Shown here: positions 9,431 to 17,124 of the stretch, piece by piece
Numbering within the stretch: position 1 is the first letter of the stretch
How the letters are laid out: each line of letters begins with the position of its first letter
DNA from: Pelosinus propionicus DSM 13327
GTDB lineage: Bacteria; Bacillota; Negativicutes; DSM-13327
Reading direction: 5' to 3'
DNA: 36,625 bases
Assembly: GCF_900114615.1 (NCBI RefSeq)
Contig: NZ_FOTS01000053.1
Location: forward strand, 1 to 36,625
The notes under the pieces: generated by a model
The model's input: only the letters and a program-made list of their open reading frames with translations
Told to the model about the DNA's origin: nothing
The model's database searches: none
Position numbers and translations under genes: made by a program

Positions 9431-10585
9431 TTATATCTGCTTACTCTCCTCGTTTAGCCCTAGCGGCAGCAGTATTTCGAATACACTTCCTTCTCCTAAT
9501 TTACTGCTTACCGCTACCTTGCCACCATGAATCTCAACCAGCTGCTTAACAACGGCCAGTCCTAAACCTGACCCACCGCTTTTTCGATCCCGGGATTTGT
9601 CCCCTCGATAAAAATGGTCAAAGAGATATGGTATATCTTCCTGATCAATTCCCGGCCCCTTGTCTGCTATCGATATTTTAATCCATGATCGCCCCGCTTC
9701 CTCACTCTTCTCGGTAATGATTTTTATAGAGCCTTTCACTGGAGAATAGCGAATGGCATTAACAAAAATGTTATAAAAAACTTGGCTGATCCGATCTGCA
9801 TCTGCTTCGATTTCAGGAAGTTCTTCTGCCAGTAAGCAGCAGACAGAGATATCCTTTTCATCCGATAAAGGTTTTAGCATATACACGGAGCGGCTAATAA
9901 TTTGATTGACATCAATCTTACTTCTTTCCATGGCTAATTGGCGAACTTCCGCCAGAGACAAATCCCGTAAATCCCTGATCAAGCGATTTAAACGAATTGC
10001 TTCTTCGTGCAAAGAAGCAAGCTGTTCCTTGCTGGGATCGATGACTCCATCTACCATTCCTTCCAAGTGCCCCTGAATAATGGCTAGCGGAGTTCGCAGC
10101 TCATGGGCAATATTAGCCAAGAACTGCCTCCGAAGATTCGTATTGATTGTCAAGGTTTCAGCCATACGGTTAAAAATAGCAGCTAAATGTCCAACTTCAT
10201 CTTTGGTTTCAATCGGTACTTTCTGATTAAAATTTCCTTGTTCAATTTGTTCGGCAGCACTGCTCAAATTGCGTAGAGGTACCGTAATACTGCGAGCCAA
10301 GGCATAGCTCGCCGCCAACCCCGCTGCTAAAACGGCCATTCCAACCCAAATAAGAGACTGGTGAACAGAAGCCAAAAATGTCTCTTCTAAAGACCCCATC
10401 ACCATGATCATTGGATTTGCAGTATGTCTCATCATACCGTGCTGGCCGGTCTCCATTTGTTGAACCATGAGATATTCTGTAAATTGTTCAGTCATTTGCA
10501 CGTTCATTAGATAAATCAGTAAAAATACAGTTAACGCAACTGCCAGAAACATAAGTCCTGTAATGCGGTAGGTAATGCTATTCAT
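9431..10585 (-). CDS. Sensor histidine kinase of the copper cluster (CusS/BaeS-like), Met/His-rich sensor
   Basis: A membrane histidine kinase of 384 residues, paired with the regulator just upstream. TM1 spans about residues 8-27 and TM2 about 78-98. The roughly 50-residue outside loop between them holds nine Met and three His (including METGQHGMMRH), chemistry suited to Cu+ binding. HAMP follows (SITVPLRNLSSAAEQ), then HisKA with the phospho-acceptor in HELRTPLA, and HATPase_c with N-box NIFVNAIRYS, DKGPGI, FYRGDKS and GGSGLGLA. I start at ATG 10585, 8 bases inside the regulator's 3' end: this gives MNSITYRITG directly followed by TM1. The longer frame from 10771 merely overlaps the regulator gene. 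The overlap implies translational coupling. Copper sensing is inferred from the loop and the copA/csoR neighbours. Confidence 0.9.
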   Translation of the reverse strand: MNSITYRITGLMFLAVALTVFLLIYLMNVQMTEQFTEYLMVQQMETGQHGMMRHTANPMIMVMGSLEETFLASVHQSLIWVGMAVLAAGLAASYALARSITVPLRNLSSAAEQIEQGNFNQKVPIETKDEVGHLAAIFNRMAETLTINTNLRRQFLANIAHELRTPLAIIQGHLEGMVDGVIDPSKEQLASLHEEAIRLNRLIRDLRDLSLAEVRQLAMERSKIDVNQIISRSVYMLKPLSDEKDISVCCLLAEELPEIEADADRISQVFYNIFVNAIRYSPVKGSIKIITEKSEEAGRSWIKISIADKGPGIDQEDIPYLFDHFYRGDKSRDRKSGGSGLGLAVVKQLVEIHGGKVAVSSKLGEGSVFEILLPLGLNEESKQI

Positions 10586-11273
10586 TGGCTTCACTGGCAA
10601 ATTTATAGCCAATCCCGTATATCGTCTGTATATACTGAGGTTCCTTCGGATTGATTTCAACTTTCCGCCGCAAATTCTTAATATGGGCATCAATCGTGCG
10701 CTCATACCCCTCAAAACTATGCCCCTGGGTTTGTTCAACAATTTGCAATCGACTATAAACCCTGCCAGCATTCGCAGCTAACAATTCTAAGATTTTAAAC
10801 TCCGTTGGCGTCAGCTCCAAGGCTAAACCAGCCTTTGTAACCTGATGACGTTCTAAATCAATGATCAGCTTTCCCGCTATAATGAGTCCACTGCGTACAA
10901 CTTCCTTATTCGTACGGCGTAAAATGGCTTTTGCGCGCGCTACCACTTCTTTGGGACTGAATGGCTTCGTCACATAATCATCAGCACCAATTTCAAGTCC
11001 TGCTAAACGATCGCGTTCTTCATCACGAGCCGTAAGCATGAGAATTGGAATATCATTGTCTTTACGGATTCTCCGGCAAACATCCAAGCCATCAAGACCG
11101 GGCAGCATTAAATCTAATATCATAATATCTGGTTTTTCTTCTCGTACGATCTGCAAGGCATCTAGACCATTGGCTGCAGAGTAAACCAGGCATCCCTCTT
11201 TTTCAAAGTAGGTTTGCAGCAGTTTAACCAGCTTTACGTCATCATCGACAATTAATACTGCATATTGAATCAT
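10578..11273 (-). CDS. OmpR-family response regulator of the copper cluster
   Basis: 231 residues. The receiver domain has acidic VDDD near residue 10, the phospho-acceptor Asp in MILDLMLPGLDG near residue 53, and the conserved Thr and Lys (MLTARDE, YVTKPF). The winged-helix DNA-binding domain follows (ELTPTEFKILELL, RTIDAHIKNLRRK, IQTIYGIGYKF). The start is ATG 11273 (MIQYAVLIVDDD) because AAAGGAG lies 8 bases upstream; GTG 11294 would put the ribosome site inside the gene. First gene of a two-gene operon with the kinase. Probable targets are copper genes such as copA or the operon itself; no direct-repeat binding site was identified with confidence. Confidence 0.93.
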   Translation of the reverse strand: MIQYAVLIVDDDVKLVKLLQTYFEKEGCLVYSAANGLDALQIVREEKPDIMILDLMLPGLDGLDVCRRIRKDNDIPILMLTARDEERDRLAGLEIGADDYVTKPFSPKEVVARAKAILRRTNKEVVRSGLIIAGKLIIDLERHQVTKAGLALELTPTEFKILELLAANAGRVYSRLQIVEQTQGHSFEGYERTIDAHIKNLRRKVEINPKEPQYIQTIYGIGYKFASEANE

Positions 11274-11329
11274 TTTGTCTCTCCTTTCATACACGTTGGC
11301 ACCTTGTCTATTTATAAGGTTTTTTTGCT

Positions 11330-11374
11330 AATAATGGACACAACCCTTCCGCTAGAAGGACTGTGTCCATTATT
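11330..11374. terminator. Long hairpin between small ORF and response regulator
   Basis: AATAATGGACACA, an AC mismatch, CCTTC, loop CGCTA, then GAAGG, AC, TGTGTCCATTATT: a near-perfect 20-bp stem. It begins 9 bp after the small ORF's stop and lies about 55 bp before the regulator start. No long T-tract follows on the minus strand (ATTATTAGC), so it may be a leaky terminator or an mRNA-stability or processing hairpin that sets different levels of upstream and downstream genes. Confidence 0.6.
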
Positions 11375-11382
11375 CATTCCTA

Positions 11383-11523
11383 TCAGAGCTCCATCGCATG
11401 AGCCATTGCCATAAAGGAGGTTGCCCATGCTCCCCACTTGAGAAAAGTTAATATACTTCTTTGCCAAGGCGTATATTCAGATGATCCATTTTCTATATCT
11501 TCTGGAGATCGTTTCTCTTGCAT
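11383..11523 (-). CDS. Small 46-residue hydrophobic protein between csoR and the copper two-component genes
   Basis: An ORF too short for ordinary gene calling: ATG at 11523, TGA at 11385-11383, preceded by a strong ribosome site (GGAGGGAAG, ending about 5 bases before ATG). The product has a charged N-terminal half (MQEKRSPEDIENGSSEYT) and a hydrophobic, aromatic C-terminal half (about residues 20-46: SILTFLKWGAWATS, then MAMAHAMEL). That fits a single membrane segment with a Met/His-rich end. It lies 103 bp downstream of csoR on the same strand and is followed by a long hairpin. I do not recognise the family. A copper-related membrane microprotein or kinase partner is a guess from position and the MAMAHAM tail. 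Support for coding is the ribosome site and plausible composition only. Confidence 0.6.
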   Translation of the reverse strand: MQEKRSPEDIENGSSEYTPWQRSILTFLKWGAWATSFMAMAHAMEL

Positions 11524-11626
11524 ATATCTTCCCTCCGCTCCTATATTGGGTATTTATATTAATTATATCATATTCTTGTGAATAACTTATGAAGATCCCT
11601 TGGAAACATTCCTTTTCGGCTTTTCT

Positions 11627-11896
11627 TTATTTAGTAAATTGCTTTAAAAGCTGCATTAATTCTTCAATACTTTGTTCTGCGCGATTTTCTTTGATTGCCG
11701 TAACCATACAGCTTTTTGCATGACTTTCCATAATAATAAGTGATACCTTATTTAAAGCAGCCCGAGCCGCCAAAATTTGCTGAACCACATCAACACAGTA
11801 TCGTCCATCATCCAGCATTTTATCGATACCATTGATCTGACCTGCAATTTTTTTCAGCCGCAATTTCAATTCACTTTTTTCTTTATCCGTTAACAC
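11627..11896 (-). CDS. csoR: CsoR: copper-sensing transcriptional repressor
   Basis: An 89-residue all-helical DUF156 repressor. The Cu+ ligands Cys-His-Cys are in place: Cys of RYCVDVVQQ (about residue 34) and the H-x3-C pair in ESHAKSC (about residues 59 and 63). The N-terminus KLRLKKIAGQINGIDKML is the usual dimer helix. The spacing distinguishes it from FrmR/RcnR types and fits CsoR, though the persulfide sensor CstR uses the same two cysteines. The start is GTG 11896 behind GGAGGAG. It has its own promoter at 11938-11967 and a poly-C half-operator upstream, so it is probably autoregulated. It would release the copA operator upon Cu+ binding. Confidence 0.9.
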   Translation of the reverse strand: MLTDKEKSELKLRLKKIAGQINGIDKMLDDGRYCVDVVQQILAARAALNKVSLIIMESHAKSCMVTAIKENRAEQSIEELMQLLKQFTK

Positions 11897-11913
11897 AAAC
11901 TCACTCCTCCTAC

Positions 11914-11931
11914 TACTATACCCCCCTACCG
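11914..11931 (-). promoter_or_regulatory. Degenerate CsoR half-site upstream of csoR
   Basis: ACTATACCCCCCTACCGC resembles the left arm of the copA operator (TATACCCC) but lacks a good GGGTATA right arm. It lies just downstream of the csoR -10 box, a position suited to weak autoregulation. Confidence 0.5.
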
Positions 11932-11937
11932 CATTTA

Positions 11938-11967
11938 ATTATAAAACGGTATGCTTAACCTCGTCAA
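11938..11967 (-). promoter_or_regulatory. csoR promoter
   Basis: Minus strand TTGACG (11967-11962), 18-base spacer, TATAAT (11943-11938). The start site falls next to the poly-C half-operator. Confidence 0.75.
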
Positions 11968-12066
11968 TATTATAGACTCATTACAGTAACAACTATTTTA
12001 CTAGTGTATCTTCAAAAGTAAAAAATATGAGAGTAATAAAGAGACTACTGTGTTCTAAAATAAATT

Positions 12067-12101
12067 TCGATGATAATGATATTGAATATCATTATCATCG
12101 A
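12067..12101. promoter_or_regulatory. Perfect 35-bp Fur/Zur-family palindrome
   Basis: Two 17-base arms surround a single G at 12084. The inner part TGATATTGAATATCA is a 7-1-7 Fur-family site, and the arms extend outward through GATAAT / ATTATC to TCGATG / CATCGA without a mismatch. The -35 box of the downstream promoter is at its centre, so a bound repressor would block RNA polymerase. Because the next gene is a zinc-free S4 paralogue, Zur is the more likely regulator, but the sequence itself resembles iron Fur boxes equally well. Confidence 0.8.
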
Positions 12102-12110
12102 TGTTATACT
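12082..12110 (+). promoter_or_regulatory. Promoter of the S4 paralogue
   Basis: TTGAAT (12082-12087), 17-base spacer, TATACT (12105-12110). The -35 box and half the spacer lie inside the palindrome. The 5' untranslated region would be about 60 bases. Confidence 0.75.
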
Positions 12111-12175
12111 ATAAAAGTCAAGTTTTAAGAACGTATCCATAAAGAACAAAATTCAATCGAACAGGAGCATGGTAA

Positions 12176-12769
12176 ATGGCAACAAGAAGAGAACCAAGGT
12201 TTAAATTGTGCAGAAGATTAGGGGTTAATATCTTTGGTCACCCTAAGGCAATGAATAAAGCGACGAGAGACAATAGCCGCTCCGGCAGAAAATTATCGAA
12301 TTACGGTATGCAGCTTTTGGAAAAGCAAAAAATCAAGGCCTATTATGGACTTTTTGAAAAACAGTTCGTCCGTTACGTGGAAAAAGCAATGAAAAGTAAG
12401 GAAATCACAGGTACTGCCTTATTAAAAGCATTGGAATGCAGATTAGACAATCTGGTATATCGAATTGGTTTTGCCAGTTCCATTCGTCAGGCCCGGCAGC
12501 TGGTCAGTCATGGTCATATCCTTGTGAATGGGCAGAGGGTAAATATCCCATCCTATGGGGTAGCAGTTGACAGTGTAATCTCTTTAAGTATAAAACAGCG
12601 GAGTAACGAAATGATTGTTTCCAACTTCTTGGAGCTGCAAAGTTTTGCATCACCTTATATCGAAAAAAACCTGGAAGATTTCAGCGGGAAATTGATACGT
12701 TTGCCAAATCGAGAAGAAATACCGATTGAAGTAAATGAAATTTATGCAATTGAATTCTACTCCAAATAA
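12176..12769 (+). CDS. rpsD: Ribosomal protein S4 paralogue without zinc ligands
   Basis: 197 residues spanning the full S4 fold: the N-terminal domain ([43 protein letters not shown]) and the S4 RNA-binding domain ([32 protein letters not shown]). Primary bacterial S4 of many Firmicutes binds zinc through four N-terminal cysteines; here only Cys12 remains, and the segment where the others sit reads [18 protein letters not shown]. That makes it a C-minus paralogue, a class known for other ribosomal proteins (S14, L31, L33) to replace the zinc form when zinc is short. The start ATG has AGGAG 8 bases before it. It is a lone gene outside the S13-S11-S4-rpoA operon, behind a Fur/Zur-like operator. 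Whether a normal rpsD exists elsewhere cannot be seen. Confidence 0.88.
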   Translation: MATRREPRFKLCRRLGVNIFGHPKAMNKATRDNSRSGRKLSNYGMQLLEKQKIKAYYGLFEKQFVRYVEKAMKSKEITGTALLKALECRLDNLVYRIGFASSIRQARQLVSHGHILVNGQRVNIPSYGVAVDSVISLSIKQRSNEMIVSNFLELQSFASPYIEKNLEDFSGKLIRLPNREEIPIEVNEIYAIEFYSK

Positions 12770-12960
12770 CAAAATGAGCACTACAATTATAGATCATTAT
12801 CCAACCGTCATTCCTGCTTTGCCACCAGGGAAATCAGCTTCAAGCACGCAGTTTGATGAAGACTCTAACTTATAAGTTTTCGCTGAAAGCCTTGATGTGT
12901 TTGCTTACTTTTACATCGGATAGCAATTTCCATTATCTTTTTAATAAGGGGTCAAAATAA
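12770..12960 (+). other. Gap between S4 paralogue and the 216-residue gene
   Basis: 191 bases. I see no terminator hairpin, no strong promoter and no ORF, only the ribosome site of the next gene near the end. Confidence 0.4.
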
Positions 12961-13611
12961 ATGTGCAAATACAATAACCATAATTATTGGGAGGGTGCTT
13001 TATTAAAGAAGAAGGATCTTTGGACGAACTACTTTACTGATTTGAATTGTGCACAAGATGCTATTTTTATCAATACTGCAGTAATTGACTACTCTAGAGA
13101 CACCGTAGACAATAATTGGGCATGCTATCCTGATGCAAAATCATTATTAGGATTTATTCAATATGTTTATCTTCCAGTAGCTTTTTTCTACACGATCAAT
13201 AAAGAGAATCAGGATTTATACATTCCCATATGTTCCAGCCACGCATTGATTGAATCCATTACAGAATCAGATTCTCCTTATATCGATAGTATGAAAAATG
13301 CCATTGAAGAGTTAAATACGTACTGGGATTTAGAGAATTCTCTATGTATGAAAAAGATCAAAGAATTTTGTACTGGATTTAATGCTTTTTGGAATAAAGA
13401 CAGCTACATTTTACATATAGGAGTCTTTGAAAGCACATTTGAAATTGCAAAGTACTTAGTAAGTACGCGAGAATTTACTGAAGTGTTAGAGGAAGATATC
13501 GGCTTGACGGTTCAGCAGCTCTATAATATGTGTGCAATTTTTTATACGGATACATTTATTCAAAAAACATTTGTTAAAATCTTAAACAATAAAATAGGAT
13601 GTATCGTATGA
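12961..13611 (+). CDS. Hypothetical protein, 216 residues
   Basis: I do not recognise this protein. The ATG is preceded by AAGGGG at a normal distance. It is a soluble, acidic-aromatic protein with no signal peptide or clear membrane span; a moderately hydrophobic stretch lies around residues 62-78 (LLGFIQYVYLPVAFFYTIN). It has seven or eight scattered cysteines without a CxxC motif and a mainly helical look in the C-terminal half (FEIAKYLVSTREFTEVLEED). It follows the S4 paralogue by 191 bp without a terminator between, so it could be read from the same regulated promoter; no promoter of its own is obvious. It ends inside the first base of a strong bidirectional terminator. Composition is typical of the surrounding genes. 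Confidence 0.7.
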   Translation: MCKYNNHNYWEGALLKKKDLWTNYFTDLNCAQDAIFINTAVIDYSRDTVDNNWACYPDAKSLLGFIQYVYLPVAFFYTINKENQDLYIPICSSHALIESITESDSPYIDSMKNAIEELNTYWDLENSLCMKKIKEFCTGFNAFWNKDSYILHIGVFESTFEIAKYLVSTREFTEVLEEDIGLTVQQLYNMCAIFYTDTFIQKTFVKILNNKIGCIV

Positions 13612-13660
13612 AAAGGACTGTTTAGCGCTTGCAAGAAGCCAAATGCTAAACAGTCCTTTT
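13611..13660. terminator. Bidirectional terminator between converging genes
   Basis: AAAAGGACTGTTTAGC (13611-13626) is perfectly inverted at 13645-13660 and gives A-run / T-run ends on both strands. It serves the hypothetical gene on the plus strand and the SNF2 gene (stop at 13673) on the minus strand. Confidence 0.92.
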
Positions 13661-13672
13661 ATCTTCGCACCT

Positions 13673-16600
13673 TTACGTATCAAATAGTTTACGAATCTCC
13701 TCTTCACTCATTTTAGCCAAAAAGTTTTCTCCTGGCTGAATGAGTGCATCAATCATCTCACGCTTTTTTTGCTGCAATTCATAAATTTTTTCTTCGATCG
13801 TATTCTTAGTGATTAATTTATATACCTGTACGGAATTTTTCTGTCCAATACGATACGCTCGATCAGTAGCTTGCTCTTCCACAGCAGGGTTCCACCAGGG
13901 ATCATAATGAATGACCATATCCGCACCAGTCAGATTGAGCCCAGTCCCACCGGCTTTTAGAGATATGAGAAAGACATCCTTCTCCCCTTCATTGAAAGAG
14001 TTGACAAGTTTGATACGTTCTTCCGCTTTAGTGGAGCCATCCAGATAATAATATCCGATATTTCTAGATTCCAGCTCTTTTTTTACAATAGCTAACATTC
14101 CCGTAAATTGTGAGAACAACAATACCCGATGCCCACCACTTACTGCATCTTCCAGCAGTTCTGTCAGCATCTCCAATTTACCACTTCCGCCATGGTAGTC
14201 TTCAATAAATAGAGACGGATGGCAGCATAATTGCCGCAGCCGGGTCAATAGGGACAGTATCTTGATCTGGCTTTTGGAAAAGCCATGATTCTGCACCTCA
14301 TTTTCAAATTCTGTTTTCACTTGTAAGATCCAGGCAGCATATAATTTGGCCTGCTCCTCAGTCATTTCATTGATCATTCTGCTTTCAATCTTTGCAGGAA
14401 GTTCTTTTAACACTGCTTTTTTCATTCTTCTAAGGATAAAAGGCTTAATGAAGCGTCCGAGCTCCTTGACAGCTTCTTCTTCACCATTCTTGCTAATGGG
14501 TATTTCAAATTGATCCGAAAAGGATTTATGGCTTTTTAGATAGCCAGGCATTATAAAATCAAAGATTGACCATAATTCTGTTAATGTGTTTTCAATCGGA
14601 GTTCCCGTTAGAGCAAAATATCCTTTTGCTCTAATTTTTTTTACCGACTTGGCATTTAGTGTATTTGGATTTTTAATATGCTGGGCTTCATCAATAAAAC
14701 AATATTTAAAAAATCGGTTTTCATAGAACTCAATATCACGTTTCATCAACGCATAAGAGGTTACAATCAAGTCCACTTCGTCAATATGATTCAATTGTTC
14801 CTGTCGTTCGTCTTGATTCCCGGAAATGATCATCACCTTTAAGACAGGCGCGAACCGCTCTACTTCTTGCTGCCAATTATACACAAGAGAAGTAGGAGCA
14901 ATGACTAAAGAAGGAATATCTTCACTTTCTTTCTCAGACATAAGAAAGGTAATGACTTGCAGGGTTTTCCCCAGGCCCATATCGTCAGCCAATATACCGC
15001 CAAAGCCATAACTAGCAAGGGACTTCAGCCATTTAAAACCAACTTTTTGATACTCTCTGAGTTTTCCTTGAATCCCCTCTGGGATCGCGTATTCTACATC
15101 CTGGGGCTCTAAAATATCCTGCACCATTTTCCGAAAAGAATAATCCCGCCCCATATGAAAATCACTAGATTCTCTAGCCAGGCTGTCAATGTACATGGCA
15201 TGATATTTAGGCAATTCAATAATTCTATTTTCGATATCAGCAGAATTTAGTTCAAGCTGTTCCATCAACCCATTCACGATCTGTAAATCAGTCGAATCAA
15301 GAGGAATAAATGCGCCATTTTCCAATCGATGATAGCGTTTCTTCAATTTATAGGAAGCCAATAAAGCAAATAATTCACTGGGCTGCATATCTTCATAATC
15401 TAGGGATAACTCCAGCATATCCGTTTTGGTATTCAGCTTCACTCCCGCGGAAATTCTTCCCGTATACGTAATTCTACTATTCTTAAAATCATCAGAATAA
15501 AAGACCTCTGCAGCATTTTGCAGCTGCTGCAGTCCCTCTAGTAAAAAATCATAGGTTTTCTCTTCATCTGCCTGTACCAGTTGTCCTTGAATGATCTCAA
15601 AGCCATAGCGTTGAAAAAGAGCAAGTATGTAGTTTTCTTCTTTTTTTGAGCGCAATAAAAATTTCCCAGTTATCCTATGCAACGTTTTATCAGAAGAAGC
15701 TAACGGATCAATGGTCAGATCGACATATTTAAAATCAACTCTTGCACGAACACCATCTACAAACCGATCTAAATATATTTCTACTTCAAGTGGCTCCTTA
15801 TGAAATTTCTTAAGGAGCGTACTGCTTATATGAACGGTTCCAATGTTCTCTAAAGCAGGTACTACAGAGGAAAAGAAATTGGCAGCTTCCGCCTCTGGAA
15901 TGTATACTTCCGATTTCTTATTTTCATAAAAACACTTCATCAATGGCTTGATGCAGCTAGCAAACAAAGAATCAACTTTATAAATTGTCTTTTGATGATA
16001 AATATATTGAAAATCTGTATCCAATCCATAGAATACATCATTCCCTGTCTCCATCGTAAGCTTTAATCCCCCTACAACTGCCTTCACAGATAAACGAATG
16101 GCTGGCCGTTCCTTAACAATCCGGATGCCAGAAACTTTCTCATGATTGATCTCTACAGAAAATGGAACCTCTTCCATAATCGTAAAGAACTTAATCATAT
16201 TTGAATTCGTCAATTTCAAGCGCCGCGTATCGCCAAAAGCGGACACCGAAGAACCATAGGGATTCCAGTCTGCAAGTTGTTTGTCATCAGCATAAGCAGA
16301 CTGCAATAAATGTAGCAGCGACTTAGCCTGTTCATCAAATATGGCTTCCCGAGGGTTTAATATAAAGTTTTTACCATAAGCAATCTTCTCCTGGGTATCG
16401 AGAGCATCCAGAAGCTGAGGAATATTCTTCATGACATACAGTTTCTCGCTGCCAAGGGAAAACTCCAGCCAACTCCGTTTCCCTCTTGGTTCCAAAGAAA
16501 AGCCATAGGTAGGCATCAGTCTAATGGGTACTGACTGATATGAGCTGGGTTCTAGCATGTCATGATTAAAAAAATCTAATAGTTCCTGCGTTGCATGAGT

Positions 16601-16924
16601 TAGAGTGGTTGTTTTTTCTGCACCAAAATAGATTTCCCAATGGGCTTGCATTACCTTTAAAACAGCGACAATATGTTTACACATTCCATGATAATAACTA
16701 GAAAATGCGGGGCAATCACATTCGTATCCATCGACTTCGCGATAAGTATTGAAATTAACTTTTACTGTATATACTTCGCTGCCTACTACCTGCGCTTTGT
16801 ACGCCTGTTCATGCTGCGAATATTTTATATCCTTCACATTCCCATTTCGATAATATTGGCAGCCTTTTACATAGGAACTGCTAGTTGCAGCTCCTTCTTG
16901 AATTTTTGCATCTGTTAGCACCAA
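13673..16924 (-). CDS. SNF2-family helicase/ATPase with N-terminal SWIM zinc finger
   Basis: 1,083 residues. A SWIM finger lies at about residues 55-75 (CDCPAF ... CKH). A long SNF2-associated middle region (about 100-600) has no catalytic motifs. The two RecA-like lobes follow: motif I DDMGLGKT, Ia IAPTSLVYNW, II DEAQ (DEAQHIKN), III LTGTPIENTLTELWSIFDF, then the helicase C lobe with YLDGSTKAEER, ISLKAGGTGLNLTGAD and the SNF2 motif VI ATDRAYRIGQ. Such proteins are DNA-dependent ATPases that move along duplex DNA and remodel protein-DNA contacts; the bacterial role is not well defined. The start is TTG 16924 (AAGGAG 7-8 bases before), with GTG 16921 as an alternative. It is a single-gene unit. 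Nothing in the neighbourhood (no methylase, nuclease or DISARM/Dnd genes) makes it a defence system. Confidence 0.93.
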   Translation of the reverse strand: MVLTDAKIQEGAATSSSYVKGCQYYRNGNVKDIKYSQHEQAYKAQVVGSEVYTVKVNFNTYREVDGYECDCPAFSSYYHGMCKHIVAVLKVMQAHWEIYFGAEKTTTLTHATQELLDFFNHDMLEPSSYQSVPIRLMPTYGFSLEPRGKRSWLEFSLGSEKLYVMKNIPQLLDALDTQEKIAYGKNFILNPREAIFDEQAKSLLHLLQSAYADDKQLADWNPYGSSVSAFGDTRRLKLTNSNMIKFFTIMEEVPFSVEINHEKVSGIRIVKERPAIRLSVKAVVGGLKLTMETGNDVFYGLDTDFQYIYHQKTIYKVDSLFASCIKPLMKCFYENKKSEVYIPEAEAANFFSSVVPALENIGTVHISSTLLKKFHKEPLEVEIYLDRFVDGVRARVDFKYVDLTIDPLASSDKTLHRITGKFLLRSKKEENYILALFQRYGFEIIQGQLVQADEEKTYDFLLEGLQQLQNAAEVFYSDDFKNSRITYTGRISAGVKLNTKTDMLELSLDYEDMQPSELFALLASYKLKKRYHRLENGAFIPLDSTDLQIVNGLMEQLELNSADIENRIIELPKYHAMYIDSLARESSDFHMGRDYSFRKMVQDILEPQDVEYAIPEGIQGKLREYQKVGFKWLKSLASYGFGGILADDMGLGKTLQVITFLMSEKESEDIPSLVIAPTSLVYNWQQEVERFAPVLKVMIISGNQDERQEQLNHIDEVDLIVTSYALMKRDIEFYENRFFKYCFIDEAQHIKNPNTLNAKSVKKIRAKGYFALTGTPIENTLTELWSIFDFIMPGYLKSHKSFSDQFEIPISKNGEEEAVKELGRFIKPFILRRMKKAVLKELPAKIESRMINEMTEEQAKLYAAWILQVKTEFENEVQNHGFSKSQIKILSLLTRLRQLCCHPSLFIEDYHGGSGKLEMLTELLEDAVSGGHRVLLFSQFTGMLAIVKKELESRNIGYYYLDGSTKAEERIKLVNSFNEGEKDVFLISLKAGGTGLNLTGADMVIHYDPWWNPAVEEQATDRAYRIGQKNSVQVYKLITKNTIEEKIYELQQKKREMIDALIQPGENFLAKMSEEEIRKLFDT

Positions 16925-17022
16925 ACTGCCACTCCTTTCTTTATGGGGGCTATACTACTTTTTATTCTTTCATCCCTGCAATTTTACCTTTTTCTGATTA
17001 AATTCTTAGCTGTCAAAAGAAC

Positions 17023-17068
17023 AAAGACCAAGCGGCTTTTTCCTTTGAAAGTCAGCCGCTTGGTCTTT
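17023..17068 (-). terminator. Terminator of the btuB-like gene
   Basis: AAAGACCAAGCGGCT is exactly inverted 16 bases later and followed on the minus strand by TTTGTTCTTTT, about 57 bp past the receptor stop. Confidence 0.88.
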
Positions 17069-17124
17069 ATTATTGTAAGGATAAACAAGTTTTATTTCAC
17101 GATTAGAGCATTCATACCCTATTA

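Noticed and set aside
9431-10771. Long form of the histidine kinase starting at 10771
   Set aside because: The first 62 residues overlap the regulator gene in another frame and are unlike any sensor; the natural start followed by TM1 is at 10585.
13673-16924. SNF2 helicase as part of a phage-defence island
   Set aside because: No methyltransferase, nuclease, PLD or other defence partner is adjacent; it is a lone gene between terminators, as in many Firmicutes genomes.
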